From NCBI GenBank assembly GCA_934394565.1, contig CAKRQV010000023.1, forward strand, positions 1 to 28,528: a DNA stretch of 28,528 nt. Direction: 5' to 3'. The notes beneath the pieces are model-generated. The model ran no database searches. It saw only the letters and a program-made list of their open reading frames with translations, and was not told where the DNA came from. This DNA comes from an uncultured Lachnospiraceae bacterium (GTDB lineage: Bacteria; Bacillota; Clostridia; Lachnospirales; Lachnospiraceae). This document shows positions 1-7,751 of the stretch, in pieces (the stretch's first letter is position 1; each line of letters begins with the position of its first letter). Made by a program: the position numbers and the translations under genes.

Positions 1-32
1 ATTTGTCCGTATGCACCCCGGAAACCGTCAGC

Positions 33-70
33 TAACAGTTGATAAGTAAATTAGTTCCTTATCACTGTTA
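33..70. repeat. Imperfect inverted repeat (hairpin 1)
   Basis: TAACAG plus TGATAAG (33-46, one bulged T at 39) pairs with CTTATCA plus CTGTTA (58-70), leaving an 11-base loop. This gives a 13-bp stem. It is the first of four consecutive hairpins at the left edge. It has no long T-run, so it is not a convincing terminator alone. Its role is unknown; the gene to the left lies outside the window. Confidence 0.5.
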
Positions 71-94
71 AGCCAAAGTACTTTTGGCTTTTGA
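70..94 (+). terminator. Short hairpin with T-run (hairpin 2)
   Basis: AAGCCAAA (70-77) and TTTGGCTT (83-90) form an 8-bp stem with a 5-base loop, followed on the plus strand by TTG. It directly abuts hairpin 1. It could be the terminator of a plus-strand gene left of the window, but the U-tract is short. Confidence 0.35.
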
Positions 95-110
95 AAATGA
101 AAAAACAGAA

Positions 111-155
111 ACAAAAATCCCCTGTATGGAGTGAAACATACAGGGGAATATTTTC
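111..155. terminator. Rho-independent terminator, probably bidirectional
   Basis: CCCCTGTATG (119-128) and CATACAGGGG (137-146) form a perfect 10-bp stem with an 8-base loop. Read on the minus strand, the stem is followed by ATTTTTGTTT, a good U-tract, so it fits as terminator of the minus-strand small gene at 278-517. On the plus strand it is followed by AATATTTT, so it may work both ways. Confidence 0.65.
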
Positions 156-184
156 GGCAGCCGAAGCCGCCATCAATTTATAGG

Positions 185-246
185 AAGCATACTGCAGAAA
201 AAGAATTTGAAAGGGAAAGGAAGAAAAAAACTGCAGTATGCTTTTT
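185..246. repeat. 13-bp perfect inverted repeat with 33-base purine loop
   Basis: AAGCATACTGCAG (185-197) is exactly complementary to CTGCAGTATGCTT (231-243). On the plus strand the 33-base loop is nearly all A and G, so the minus-strand transcript would have a pyrimidine loop. Plus-strand reading ends in a T5 run (242-246), as in an intrinsic terminator, but the gene immediately upstream (278-517) is on the other strand. In that gene's mRNA the hairpin lies in the 3' untranslated region. Function not known. Confidence 0.55.
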
Positions 247-277
247 GACAATGTACTTTTGGAATGATGTGCTGTAA

Positions 278-517
278 TTAGCAGGCACCTTCCATGCTGA
301 ATGTAAGCATTTTGGATACGTCAGCCGGATTGGAAAATTCCAGATCCATCTCTTTGATCTCAGCAGAATCAAATATGGAAGTCATAGCCAGCATTTTTGT
401 CAGCTGTGATTTCAGGTTCAGACGATCGCCCTGCGGTGTTGTCAGATATACATCACCTTCGCAGTGATCAACAGTTTCCAGGAATGCTTCGATGTTTGTG
501 ATATTTCTTAATTTCAT
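278..517 (-). CDS. Small conserved-type hypothetical protein, 79 aa
   Basis: I do not recognise a characterised family. The product is 79 residues, soluble, with no signal peptide or membrane segment, and mildly acidic. The start is well supported: AAGGAGGT lies about 8 bases upstream of the ATG on the minus strand. The protein opens MKLRNITNIEAFLETVDHC, then a predicted strand-turn-strand (DVYLTTPQGDRLNLKS) and a helical second half containing SNPADVSKML. Short proteins with this opening are, from memory, common in Lachnospiraceae and sometimes carry an implausible 'polyA polymerase' label; I would not use that name. It stands alone, divergent from proC, with a terminator-like hairpin at 119-146 on its 3' side. 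The coding frame, clean ribosome site and terminator make it a real gene; its function is unknown. Confidence 0.75.
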   Translation of the reverse strand: MKLRNITNIEAFLETVDHCEGDVYLTTPQGDRLNLKSQLTKMLAMTSIFDSAEIKEMDLEFSNPADVSKMLTFSMEGAC

Positions 518-540
518 AACTTATTACCTCCTTCAACAGG

Positions 541-928
541 TATTGCTCTTTAACTTGTTCTCTTCTTGACGAGTATTAAGATACCAGAAGATGGCCGGCA
601 AATCATTCATAATTCCTGAAAAATTTTCAAGTTTCTTAGAAAAAATAAAAAAATCTGCAAAAAATTTGTCTGGTATAGATGAAAATAGAGCTGTCAAATT
701 AGGGGAAATGCCATAAAGATTATTACTGCAAGAGTAAATATGAATAAAAAGATAAAAAGGTTTTTGTCACAGTTTACAAAAAGAAGAAAGCGCGAACCAG
801 ATTTCTGCTGACGGATCCATAAAAAGGGTGTAGTATAAGGTAAATGTTAGCGATGCTTGTGAATGACAGCCGTCAGGGTGCTGTGAGATCAGGGGCAACA
901 TAGAGTATGCGAAACAAGGAGGCTGTAT
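541..928. other. Gene-free intergenic region upstream of proC
   Basis: This 388-base AT-rich stretch lies between two divergent genes. It should hold the minus-strand promoter of the 79-aa gene (only weak candidates seen) and holds a plausible proC promoter at 808-836. A 23-codon basic ORF at 740-811 has no convincing ribosome site and is not called. No T-box, riboswitch or tRNA was recognised. Confidence 0.6.
808..836 (+). promoter_or_regulatory. Candidate proC promoter
   Basis: CTGACG (808-813), a 17-base spacer and TAGTAT (831-836) resemble a sigma-A promoter. It would give a leader of about 85 bases before proC, containing a small ACAGC/GCTGT hairpin. Confidence 0.5.
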
Positions 929-1723
929 ATGAGAACAGGTTTTATTGGATGTGGAAATATGGCAACGGCAATGGTACGTGGGATTTTGAAAGCCAAGAAG
1001 GCAATGCCGGGCGAGATTATGGTATCAAGAAGACATATGGAGCCGCTCAGGGAGCTTCATAAGGAACTTGGTATCCAGATTACTACAGATAACAAGGAAG
1101 TGACGGCTTTTTCTGACATTCTGTTTCTGGCTGTGAAGCCACAGTTTTATGCGGAGACGATTGAAGAAATCCGTCCTTTTATAAAAAAAGATCAGATTGT
1201 TGTGACGATTGCCCCGGGAAAAACACTGGACTGGCTGACAGAAAAGTTTCAAAAACCGGTAAAACTGATCCGCACGATGCCCAATACACCGGCGATGGTC
1301 GGCGAAGGTATGATGGGTATGTGTGCCGGGGAAAATGTGACAGCAGAAGAATTTGCCATGGTGCAAAAGCTGTGTGAGAGTTTTGGAAAAACCGAAAGGG
1401 TAACAGAACAGCTGATGGATGTAGTGACGTCAGTCAGCGGCAGTGCACCAGCGTATGTATTTATGTTTATCGAGGCCATGGCAGATGCGGCTGTGGCAGA
1501 CGGTATGCCAAGAGCTTCGGCTTACAAATTTGCAGCGCAGGCGGTGCTTGGCAGTGCGAAGATGGTGCTGGATACGGGGAAACATCCGGGTGAACTGAAG
1601 GATATGGTCTGCTCGCCGGGTGGGACAACGATTGAGGCGGTCCGCGTGCTGGAAGAGAAAGGACTCAGAAGTGCTGTGATTGAGGCGATGAAGGCCTGCA
1701 CGAAAAAGTCCAGAGATATGTAG
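929..1723 (+). CDS. proC: Pyrroline-5-carboxylate reductase
   Basis: It catalyses the last step of proline synthesis, NAD(P)H-dependent reduction of 1-pyrroline-5-carboxylate to L-proline, in the cytosol. The N-terminus has the Rossmann motif GFIGCGNMA (residues 4-12). The conserved HPGELKDMVCSPGGTT stretch, the ProC signature, lies in the C-terminal dimerisation domain, preceded by SVSGSAPAYVFMFIEAMADA. The length of 264 residues is normal (about 265-275). AAGGAGG at 916-922 supports the ATG. It appears monocistronic: its own promoter candidate is upstream, a hairpin follows, and the next gene has a separate promoter. No proBA lies nearby, so the pathway is split. Confidence 0.96.
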   Translation: MRTGFIGCGNMATAMVRGILKAKKAMPGEIMVSRRHMEPLRELHKELGIQITTDNKEVTAFSDILFLAVKPQFYAETIEEIRPFIKKDQIVVTIAPGKTLDWLTEKFQKPVKLIRTMPNTPAMVGEGMMGMCAGENVTAEEFAMVQKLCESFGKTERVTEQLMDVVTSVSGSAPAYVFMFIEAMADAAVADGMPRASAYKFAAQAVLGSAKMVLDTGKHPGELKDMVCSPGGTTIEAVRVLEEKGLRSAVIEAMKACTKKSRDM

Positions 1724-1733
1724 AGAGGACAAA

Positions 1734-1781
1734 ACAGTCCGGCAGACATCTATCTCCCAGAGATTTCTGCCGGGCTGTTCC
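1734..1781 (+). terminator. Hairpin after proC, probable terminator
   Basis: ACAGTCCGGCAGA (1734-1746) pairs with TCTGCCGGGCTGT (1766-1778) in a 13-bp GC-rich stem with one G-T pair. The T-run behind it is poor (TTCCT), so termination may be partial. Confidence 0.55.
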
Positions 1782-1843
1782 TGACTATGGAAGAAAAAAC
1801 AGAGGAAAGTTGTGAAGAATAGGTGAAAAGACGGTGTGGATTG

Positions 1844-1872
1844 TTGACGGTGGCTGTAAAAAAGATTAGTAT
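1844..1872 (+). promoter_or_regulatory. Promoter of the sulfatase-family gene
   Basis: TTGACG (1844-1849), a 17-base spacer and TAGTAT (1867-1872). Transcription would begin near 1879, downstream of the ATG at 1875. That argues the protein starts at the in-frame ATG at 1923. Confidence 0.7.
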
Positions 1873-1922
1873 GTATGCTTGGATATAGAATTAGTAATAT
1901 TTTTGTATGGCAGGTTTTAAGT

Positions 1923-4580
1923 ATGGAAAAGTTAACGACTGATCTGGAAAAGGAACCAGATAGTATTATTATAGAAGAAACAGAAGCAGCCGAAGAGACC
2001 GGGGATCCGGATGAGGTGGAGCTTGGGTTTGCTTCGGCACGGGAAGCGAACACAGATATTAAAGGAAAGCTACATAAGGTAAAGGCTTGGTTCAAAAAGC
2101 TGCCCAAGCCGCTGTGGTGGAGGTATGCGAAGGAGCATGTGCCGTCGCTGGTAGGGGTATTTTTCCTGGCAATTCTTGTGACTGCGGGGTTTGTTTTCCT
2201 GAAATTTCTGGGTGGCATGGAAAAGTATCAGGAGGGATATGCAGCACCGTTTAGCCTGATCGAGGCGGCAAAGTTTGTCAAGGATGACGGCGATGATCTG
2301 TTTGACACGCTGGAATGTTATTTCTGGGGCTCGCTGCATCTGGCATTTGTGGTGTATCTTGCGATGTACTGGGTACGTCGGATGGGATTTTTCTTTGGAA
2401 AAAAGAAAAAGACAGTCCAATCGATACTGGCAGCTTTTCTTCGGACGCTTCTGGCGGCAGCTGTGTTTGTGTCTGTGCTCTGCTTTGATCCGGATATGTT
2501 TGATATGATGCCGGATTTCTGGCAGGGTGTGCAAAGCTGTCTGACATGGGAACATCTCGTATATGTACCGCTATCGTATCTGTCCAGAACGCCGTGGATG
2601 TATCTTCGATGGATTGCAGCTTTTGGTATACCTGCACTGCTTTTGACAAACTGGTCGAGAGTATCCGTCTGGAAGAAAAAAGCACCAAAGATCCATCCCT
2701 GGTTTTATACCTGCTGTATTGCTCTTTTAGTTGGCAGCGCAGGTTATGCCATCGTGGAACTTTCGTGTGAGAGCAAACTGTTAATGTTTTTGAATCTGCG
2801 CTTTTTTGCATTTATTTACTGGGTGCTTTTGTTTATGTTCTTACATATTCTGACAAAGCGTCCTGTGCTTTCGGCGTGGATCTGTCTGGGACTGGCGGAG
2901 TTTATCGGTCTGGGCAACTATATTGTCATGCAGTTTCGTGGCTCCTACGTCATGTTCGGGGATCTGATGGTTATCGGAACCGCATTGGAGGTGGCCGGAA
3001 ATTATACGCTGGTCATGGATCAGTATTTCTATATTCCCCTGGTGATTATGGTGAGCGTTGGCGCGCTGACATGGCTTCTGGGACAGCCGTTTAAACTTTC
3101 CAAAGAAGAGAAAAAACTGAAAAAGCAGGAACGCCTGTTGGAAAAAAGCACAAAAGAGGGCAGAAAATGCCGACGCAAACGTGCTGCTGTGACCTTTGGA
3201 AAAGAAGCAGTGCTGATCGCTTTTGTGGTGATCGGTATGTACAATGGTTTCTTCTATAATTATATCAAGGGAAATGGATGGAACTATACACAGGAGGTTG
3301 AGGAGCACGGTTATCTGCCCTATTTCTTCAGCAACCTGATGGCAACCCAAAATGTGAAGCTCAAAGGTTACAGGCGTGATGACGCTGACCAGGCGATCGA
3401 AGCCGGGGCAAAGGCTTACGATGCAGCCCATGAGAAAAAGGCAGTACAGGAGCCGAATATCATTGTTGTACAGAACGAGGCTTTTTCGGATCTTTCGGTG
3501 CTGTATGATTACGAGCTGAGTGAGGACTGTATGCCGTTTATCCACAGTCTGACGAAGAATACACAGAAGGGCTATGTCAATACGTCTGTGACCGGTGGTC
3601 CTACGGCGAATACGGAATTTGAATTTCTGACGAGATATTCGTTTGCCTATCTGTCGACAGGATCGATTGCCTATGCACAGTATGTCAAGGCAAAGATGCC
3701 GTCGCTTCTGACTGTGCTGCAGAATCAGGAGACACCGTACTATACGATCGGCTATCATCCCTACCATGCAGCTGGATATAACCGCGAGGGAGTATACCAG
3801 ACACTTGGGTTTGATGAAGGTATCTTTTATGAAGATACCACGGGCATGAAACGGATTCGTAATCTGCTCAGTGACCGGGGGGATTATAAAGATGTGATTT
3901 CCATGTATGAGAAAAATAAAGAAAATGGAGATCAGCCGCTGTTTGTTTTTAATGTGACGATCCAGAACCATTCCCCGTTTCTGTATCTGAGTGATCAGTT
4001 GGATCATAAGCTGAAGGTAACGTCATTTGAGGGAACCAATGGTATCAATAATTATTTCACGCTGATCCGGGAGTCGGATGCAGCTTTTGAGGAGCTGGTC
4101 AATTATTTCAGCGAGCAGGATGAGCCGACGATCATTCTGATGTACGGAGATCATCAGCCGTCGTGGGATGACGATTCCAAAAAGGTCTGGGATCAGCATT
4201 TTATAGCTACGGATAAGGCGGAACAGACGAGGGATAAGTATTATGTTCCTTATATTATGTGGGCAAACTATGATATCGACGAGTATGATGGCCTGAAATG
4301 GGGGGATAATCAGGGCGAGAAGAATGTGATCTCGATGAATTATCTGTCCTCGAAGCTCCTGGAGGCGGCAGGTGTGGAATTGTCGGATTATGATAAGTAT
4401 CTGCTGAATCTGCATGAGACGATTCCGGCGATCACCAGTAAGGGCTGGTGGGATGCGGCCGGCAACTGGAATGATAATAATCAGATGGGGGAGTATGAGG
4501 ACGAGAGGTTTAAGTATCATGAGATCTGTTATAATATACTCTTCGATAAAAAGCATCATCTTTGGGAACGATTCCAATAG
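1923..4580 (+). CDS. LTA synthase-like membrane sulfatase-fold phosphotransferase
   Basis: Large membrane enzyme of the LTA synthase/phosphoglycerol transferase (alkaline phosphatase superfamily) group. The acidic cytoplasmic N-terminus (about 60 residues) is followed by 8-9 hydrophobic segments to about residue 440, then an extracellular catalytic domain. Motifs include PNIIVVQNEAFSDLS (about 510), GGPTANTEFEF with candidate nucleophile Thr561, HSPF in the middle and the metal-binding YGDHQPS (Asp743-His744). By family knowledge it would transfer glycerol-phosphate or a similar group onto a glycolipid or envelope polymer; the exact substrate cannot be told. The membrane part is longer than the five helices of LtaS. 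I chose ATG 1923 (885 aa) over 1875 (901 aa) because the predicted transcription start is near 1879; the ribosome site is weak in both cases. It has its own promoter and terminator. Confidence 0.85.
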   Translation: MEKLTTDLEKEPDSIIIEETEAAEETGDPDEVELGFASAREANTDIKGKLHKVKAWFKKLPKPLWWRYAKEHVPSLVGVFFLAILVTAGFVFLKFLGGMEKYQEGYAAPFSLIEAAKFVKDDGDDLFDTLECYFWGSLHLAFVVYLAMYWVRRMGFFFGKKKKTVQSILAAFLRTLLAAAVFVSVLCFDPDMFDMMPDFWQGVQSCLTWEHLVYVPLSYLSRTPWMYLRWIAAFGIPALLLTNWSRVSVWKKKAPKIHPWFYTCCIALLVGSAGYAIVELSCESKLLMFLNLRFFAFIYWVLLFMFLHILTKRPVLSAWICLGLAEFIGLGNYIVMQFRGSYVMFGDLMVIGTALEVAGNYTLVMDQYFYIPLVIMVSVGALTWLLGQPFKLSKEEKKLKKQERLLEKSTKEGRKCRRKRAAVTFGKEAVLIAFVVIGMYNGFFYNYIKGNGWNYTQEVEEHGYLPYFFSNLMATQNVKLKGYRRDDADQAIEAGAKAYDAAHEKKAVQEPNIIVVQNEAFSDLSVLYDYELSEDCMPFIHSLTKNTQKGYVNTSVTGGPTANTEFEFLTRYSFAYLSTGSIAYAQYVKAKMPSLLTVLQNQETPYYTIGYHPYHAAGYNREGVYQTLGFDEGIFYEDTTGMKRIRNLLSDRGDYKDVISMYEKNKENGDQPLFVFNVTIQNHSPFLYLSDQLDHKLKVTSFEGTNGINNYFTLIRESDAAFEELVNYFSEQDEPTIILMYGDHQPSWDDDSKKVWDQHFIATDKAEQTRDKYYVPYIMWANYDIDEYDGLKWGDNQGEKNVISMNYLSSKLLEAAGVELSDYDKYLLNLHETIPAITSKGWWDAAGNWNDNNQMGEYEDERFKYHEICYNILFDKKHHLWERFQ

Positions 4581-4600
4581 ATAGGTGGCGTAAATAAGAA

Positions 4601-4636
4601 AAGCAGGAAGCGTTTTGAAAACGCAACCTGCTTTTT
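4601..4636. terminator. Bidirectional terminator between sulfatase gene and SRP RNA
   Basis: AGCAGG and CCTGCT form the outer stem, with a GCGTT/AACGC inner stem. The plus strand continues CTTTTTG, and the minus strand ends in CTTTTCTTATTT. It sits just past the 3' ends of two convergent transcription units and fits both. Confidence 0.8.
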
Positions 4637-4652
4637 GACATATTAACTTAAA

Positions 4653-4917
4653 TCCGTGCGCCTTTCGTCGAAACTCCCCCATGGACGGTACACATACAGT
4701 TAACTCGGCCCAGGCACCCTCACGGCACATGAAAGGTTCTGCTTAGTGCTGCTGCATTCCTGCCCTGACACGGTTCACAGATTTTCATTGCGTAAGACCC
4801 GGACTTCAACGCCACTTATATGCGGCAGCCCCACAGGAAGAGAACCTCGGATCGGCATCACCCCTGCTGTAGCGGATTGCAGGTACAGGGCACCGCTGGC
4901 TCCCCGGCTGCACGGAT
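4653..4917 (-). ncRNA. ffs: Signal recognition particle RNA, long Bacillus-type
   Basis: RNA core of the signal recognition particle, which with Ffh targets nascent membrane and secreted proteins to the translocon. Read on the minus strand, it begins near CCGTGCAGCC. It then has the Alu-domain blocks GCGGTGCCCTGTACC and GCAATCCGCT, and later the S-domain GTGAACCGTGTCAGG. The apical hairpin is closed by GCA/TGC around a GGAA tetraloop (4754-4763). The 3' part has GTGCCTGGGCCGAGTTAACT, and the 3' end GCACGGA pairs with the 5' TCCGTGC. The roughly 265-base length matches the Gram-positive form with an Alu domain, unlike the 114-base E. coli 4.5S RNA. It lies opposite to dnaX, with its own promoter and terminator. 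End positions are good to a few bases. Confidence 0.95.
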
Positions 4918-4923
4918 TATAAA

Positions 4924-4952
4924 AGTATAGCCTGTTTTGGTGGATTTGTCAA
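4924..4952 (-). promoter_or_regulatory. SRP RNA promoter
   Basis: On the minus strand: TTGACA (4952-4947), 17-base spacer, TATACT (4929-4924). It is near consensus, as expected for a stable RNA, and would start transcription around 4917. Confidence 0.88.
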
Positions 4953-4973
4953 TCGGGTGTGGGTGAAAAGTGG

Positions 4974-5002
4974 TTGTAAGAGGGGGATAAATAGGGTATA
5001 AT
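4974..5002 (+). promoter_or_regulatory. Promoter of the phosphofructokinase-dnaX-recR operon
   Basis: TTGTAA (4974-4979), 17-base spacer, TATAAT (4997-5002). It is back-to-back with the SRP RNA promoter, the two -35 boxes being 21 bases apart. Confidence 0.8.
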
Positions 5003-5045
5003 TTGTTTCGATATAACTTTTTCCAGGATATATGGAGGTTGTGAG

Positions 5046-6125
5046 ATGAAGAGAATAGGACTTTTGACAAGTGGCGGTGACTGTCAGGCTTTGAATGCTA
5101 CGATGCGTGGTGTTGTGAAGGGGCTGTCTAATGTCTGCGATGAACTGGAAGTATATGGTTTCCTGAATGGATATAAGGGACTGATTTATGGGGATTATCG
5201 TATTCTGGATACGAAGGAGTTTTCCGGTATCCTGACAAAGGGTGGTACGATCCTTGGCAGCTCCCGTCAGCCATTCAAACTGATGCGTGTACCGGATGAG
5301 AATGGTCTGGATAAGGTGGAGGCGATGAAGCATACCTACCACAAACTTCGTCTGGACTGTCTGGTGATTCTGGGTGGTAATGGTACACAGAAGACGGCAA
5401 ATTTGCTGAGGGAAGAGGGCCTGAATGTGATCCATCTGCCAAAGACAATCGATAACGATATCTATGGTACAGATATGACATTTGGTTTTTACAGTGCAGT
5501 GAATATTGCAACGGAAGCGATTGACTGCATCCATACAACAGCGGCTTCCCACAACCGTGTGTTTATCGTGGAGGTTATGGGTCACAAGGTTGGCTGGCTG
5601 ACGCTGTATGCCGGTATGGCCGGTGGCGCAGATATTATTCTGCTGCCGGAGATTCCGTATGATATCGACAAGGTGGTCGAAAAGCTGAATGCCCGCAGCA
5701 AGGCCGGCAAAGGCTTTACGATCCTGGCGGTAGCCGAGGGTGCGATCTCCAAGGAAGATGCGGCTCTTGGAAAGAAGGAGCTGAAGAAAAAGATGGCCGC
5801 AGATGCGGAAAAATATCCCTGTGTATCCTATAAGGTAGCGGCAGAGATCCAGGCAAAGACAGGGCAGGAGATCCGTGTGACTGTGCCGGGCCATACACAG
5901 CGTGGCGGCAGTCCGTGTCCGTATGACCGTGTACTTTCGACCCGTTACGGTGCGGAGGCAGCCCGTGCGATTATGGATGAGGATTATGGCTATATGATCG
6001 GCCTGGTGAATGGTCAGATGAAGCGTGTGCCGCTCGGTGAGTGTGCAGGCAAATTAAAGACAGTGGATCCGAAGAGTTCGATCATCACAGAGGCTAAGAT
6101 GACGGGAATCTGCTTCGGAGATTGA
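5046..6125 (+). CDS. 6-phosphofructokinase family enzyme (ATP or PPi donor unresolved)
   Basis: It phosphorylates fructose 6-phosphate to fructose 1,6-bisphosphate in glycolysis. The N-terminus IGLLTSGGDCQALNATMRG is the family glycine loop. GGTILGSSR, LPKTIDNDIYGTDMTFGF (catalytic Asp region) and EVMGHKVGWLT follow. Two specificity positions give a mixed signal. The donor-site motif is GGNGT, with the glycine typical of ATP enzymes but Asn where most have Asp. The catalytic loop reads PKTIDND, with the lysine typical of PPi enzymes and of some ATP enzymes. At 359 residues it is longer than the 320-residue bacterial PfkA. GGAGG lies 7 bases before the ATG. It is first gene of an operon with dnaX, 20 bases downstream. 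Confidence 0.92.
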   Translation: MKRIGLLTSGGDCQALNATMRGVVKGLSNVCDELEVYGFLNGYKGLIYGDYRILDTKEFSGILTKGGTILGSSRQPFKLMRVPDENGLDKVEAMKHTYHKLRLDCLVILGGNGTQKTANLLREEGLNVIHLPKTIDNDIYGTDMTFGFYSAVNIATEAIDCIHTTAASHNRVFIVEVMGHKVGWLTLYAGMAGGADIILLPEIPYDIDKVVEKLNARSKAGKGFTILAVAEGAISKEDAALGKKELKKKMAADAEKYPCVSYKVAAEIQAKTGQEIRVTVPGHTQRGGSPCPYDRVLSTRYGAEAARAIMDEDYGYMIGLVNGQMKRVPLGECAGKLKTVDPKSSIITEAKMTGICFGD

Positions 6126-6145
6126 TGAGGTAAGGAGTAGAGTTC

Positions 6146-7741
6146 ATGAGCTATGTCGCTCTGTATCGTAAATTTCGTCCTTCTACTTTTGATGAGGTAA
6201 AGGGACAGGATCATATTGTAAAAACGCTGAAAAATCAGATGCGGACGGACCGTCTGGGTCATGCGTACCTGTTTTGTGGTACGCGTGGTACCGGTAAGAC
6301 ATCGGTGGCCAAGATTCTGGCTAAGGCGGTCAACTGTGAGCATCCGGTAGATGGAAGCCCCTGTAACGAGTGTCCTACCTGTCGGTCGATTCAGGCCGGT
6401 ACGTCAATGAATGTAATCGAAATCGATGCGGCATCCAATAATGGTGTTGACAATATCCGTGAGATCCGTGAGGAGGTGGCATACCGTCCGACGGAAGGAC
6501 GTTTTAAGGTCTACATCATTGATGAGGTACACATGCTTTCTACAGGTGCTTTCAATGCGCTGTTAAAGACACTCGAGGAACCGCCGGCGTATGTGATTTT
6601 TATTCTGGCAACGACAGAGGCCAATAAGATCCCGATCACGATCCTTTCGCGCTGTCAGCGGTACGATTTTCACCGGATTTCGCTGGAAACGATCGCAGAC
6701 CGTCTGCGTGAACTTCTGGATATTGAAGGTGTGCAGGCGGAGGAGAGGGCTCTCAGGTATGTGGCCAAGGCCGGTGACGGTTCGATGCGAGATGCTCTGA
6801 GTCTCCTGGATCAGTGTATTGCCTTTTATTATGGGGAGACGCTGACTTACGACAATGTGATGGAAGTACTGGGAACGACGGACTACGAGGTGTTCAGCCG
6901 TCTGCTCCGGGATATTCTTGGCCAGAGGGTATCTGCATGTATCGCAACGCTGGAGGAGTTGATCTATAAAGGTAAAGAGCTGACGCAGTTTACCGGGGAT
7001 TTTACCTGGTATCTTAGAAATCTGCTGCTGTTAAAGACAGAGGGAGAGAGTGCGCAGGCACTGGATGTTTCTTCGGAAAATCTCCGGCTTTTGCAGGAAG
7101 AATGTGAGATGGTTGAGGCAGGTACGCTGATGCGTTTTATCCGTATCCTGTCGGAGCTGTCGGGACAGATCCGGTATTCCACCCAGAAGCGAGTGCTGGT
7201 GGAGGTAGCGCTGATCAAGCTGTGCAAGCCCCAGATGGAGACAGATACGGCGTCTTTGCTGGAACGGATCCGGGCGCTGGAAAAGAAAGTCCAGGAGGGC
7301 GTTGTCATGCAGCAGGCGCCGGTAAAGAGTGCTTCCGCGGCACAGACAGCACCGGAGGAAAAGACTGCACAGGCTCCACAGGAAAAGGCTACACCGGAGG
7401 ATTTAAAGGCAGTGGCCCAGAACTGGTCAAAGATCGTCTTAAAGAGCGGGCGGCTGCTTCGGGCCGTGCTGGAAAACTCTGTTCCGAAATACAATGCCCA
7501 GACAGGCGATAACATCCTGTATCTGGCAGTGAACACGCCAAACAACGGTTTCGGTCTTTCCGAACGAAACCTGATGGAGCTGCAGGATATCATACAGGAA
7601 ACGATTCATAAAAGTGTGGAGATCCAGGAGGTGACCATGAAAAATGACGGGCCATCTCTCAGAGATCTTGAGATTGAACAGACTCTTTCCCGGGAGATTG
7701 ATTTCCCGGTTTCTGTAGAAGAAAATCCAGAAGAGTGGTAA
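6146..7741 (+). CDS. dnaX: DNA polymerase III subunit gamma/tau
   Basis: Clamp-loader ATPase that loads the sliding clamp and, through tau, couples polymerases at the replication fork. Walker A is GTRGTGKTS (residues 45-53). The zinc-module cysteines are C64, C73, C76 and C79. Walker B is IDEVHML (125-131), and the SRC arginine-finger motif is at 168-170. After residue 370 there is an Ala/Gln/Glu-rich linker, then a C-terminal tau-like region. At 531 aa it is normal for Firmicutes. I see no A-rich slippery site like the E. coli frameshift signal, so a separate gamma form is not predicted. AAGGAG precedes the ATG. ebfC and recR follow in the classical dnaX-ebfC-recR order. Confidence 0.97.
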   Translation: MSYVALYRKFRPSTFDEVKGQDHIVKTLKNQMRTDRLGHAYLFCGTRGTGKTSVAKILAKAVNCEHPVDGSPCNECPTCRSIQAGTSMNVIEIDAASNNGVDNIREIREEVAYRPTEGRFKVYIIDEVHMLSTGAFNALLKTLEEPPAYVIFILATTEANKIPITILSRCQRYDFHRISLETIADRLRELLDIEGVQAEERALRYVAKAGDGSMRDALSLLDQCIAFYYGETLTYDNVMEVLGTTDYEVFSRLLRDILGQRVSACIATLEELIYKGKELTQFTGDFTWYLRNLLLLKTEGESAQALDVSSENLRLLQEECEMVEAGTLMRFIRILSELSGQIRYSTQKRVLVEVALIKLCKPQMETDTASLLERIRALEKKVQEGVVMQQAPVKSASAAQTAPEEKTAQAPQEKATPEDLKAVAQNWSKIVLKSGRLLRAVLENSVPKYNAQTGDNILYLAVNTPNNGFGLSERNLMELQDIIQETIHKSVEIQEVTMKNDGPSLRDLEIEQTLSREIDFPVSVEENPEEW

Positions 7742-7751
7742 AGGAGAAAAT

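Noticed and set aside
51..372. Open frames on the minus strand over the hairpin region (66 and 64 aa)
   Set aside because: They run through inverted repeats and terminators, lack ribosome sites and are Phe/Ser-rich translations of AT-rich DNA.
740..811. 23-codon basic peptide ORF starting MNKKIKRFLSQF
   Set aside because: No good ribosome site or promoter. The AT-rich context makes a chance ORF likely.
1430..2218. 262-codon minus-strand frame opposite proC and its neighbour
   Set aside because: It spans the end of proC, a terminator and the start of another gene, with no ribosome site. It is a shadow frame.
2841..4007. 388-codon minus-strand frame inside the sulfatase gene
   Set aside because: The plus-strand frame carries conserved catalytic motifs; the opposite frame has no recognisable domain.
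4917..5894. 325-codon minus-strand frame over the phosphofructokinase gene
   Set aside because: It overlaps the SRP RNA promoter and the opposite strand of a clear enzyme, and its composition is His/Leu/Ile-rich as in shadow frames.
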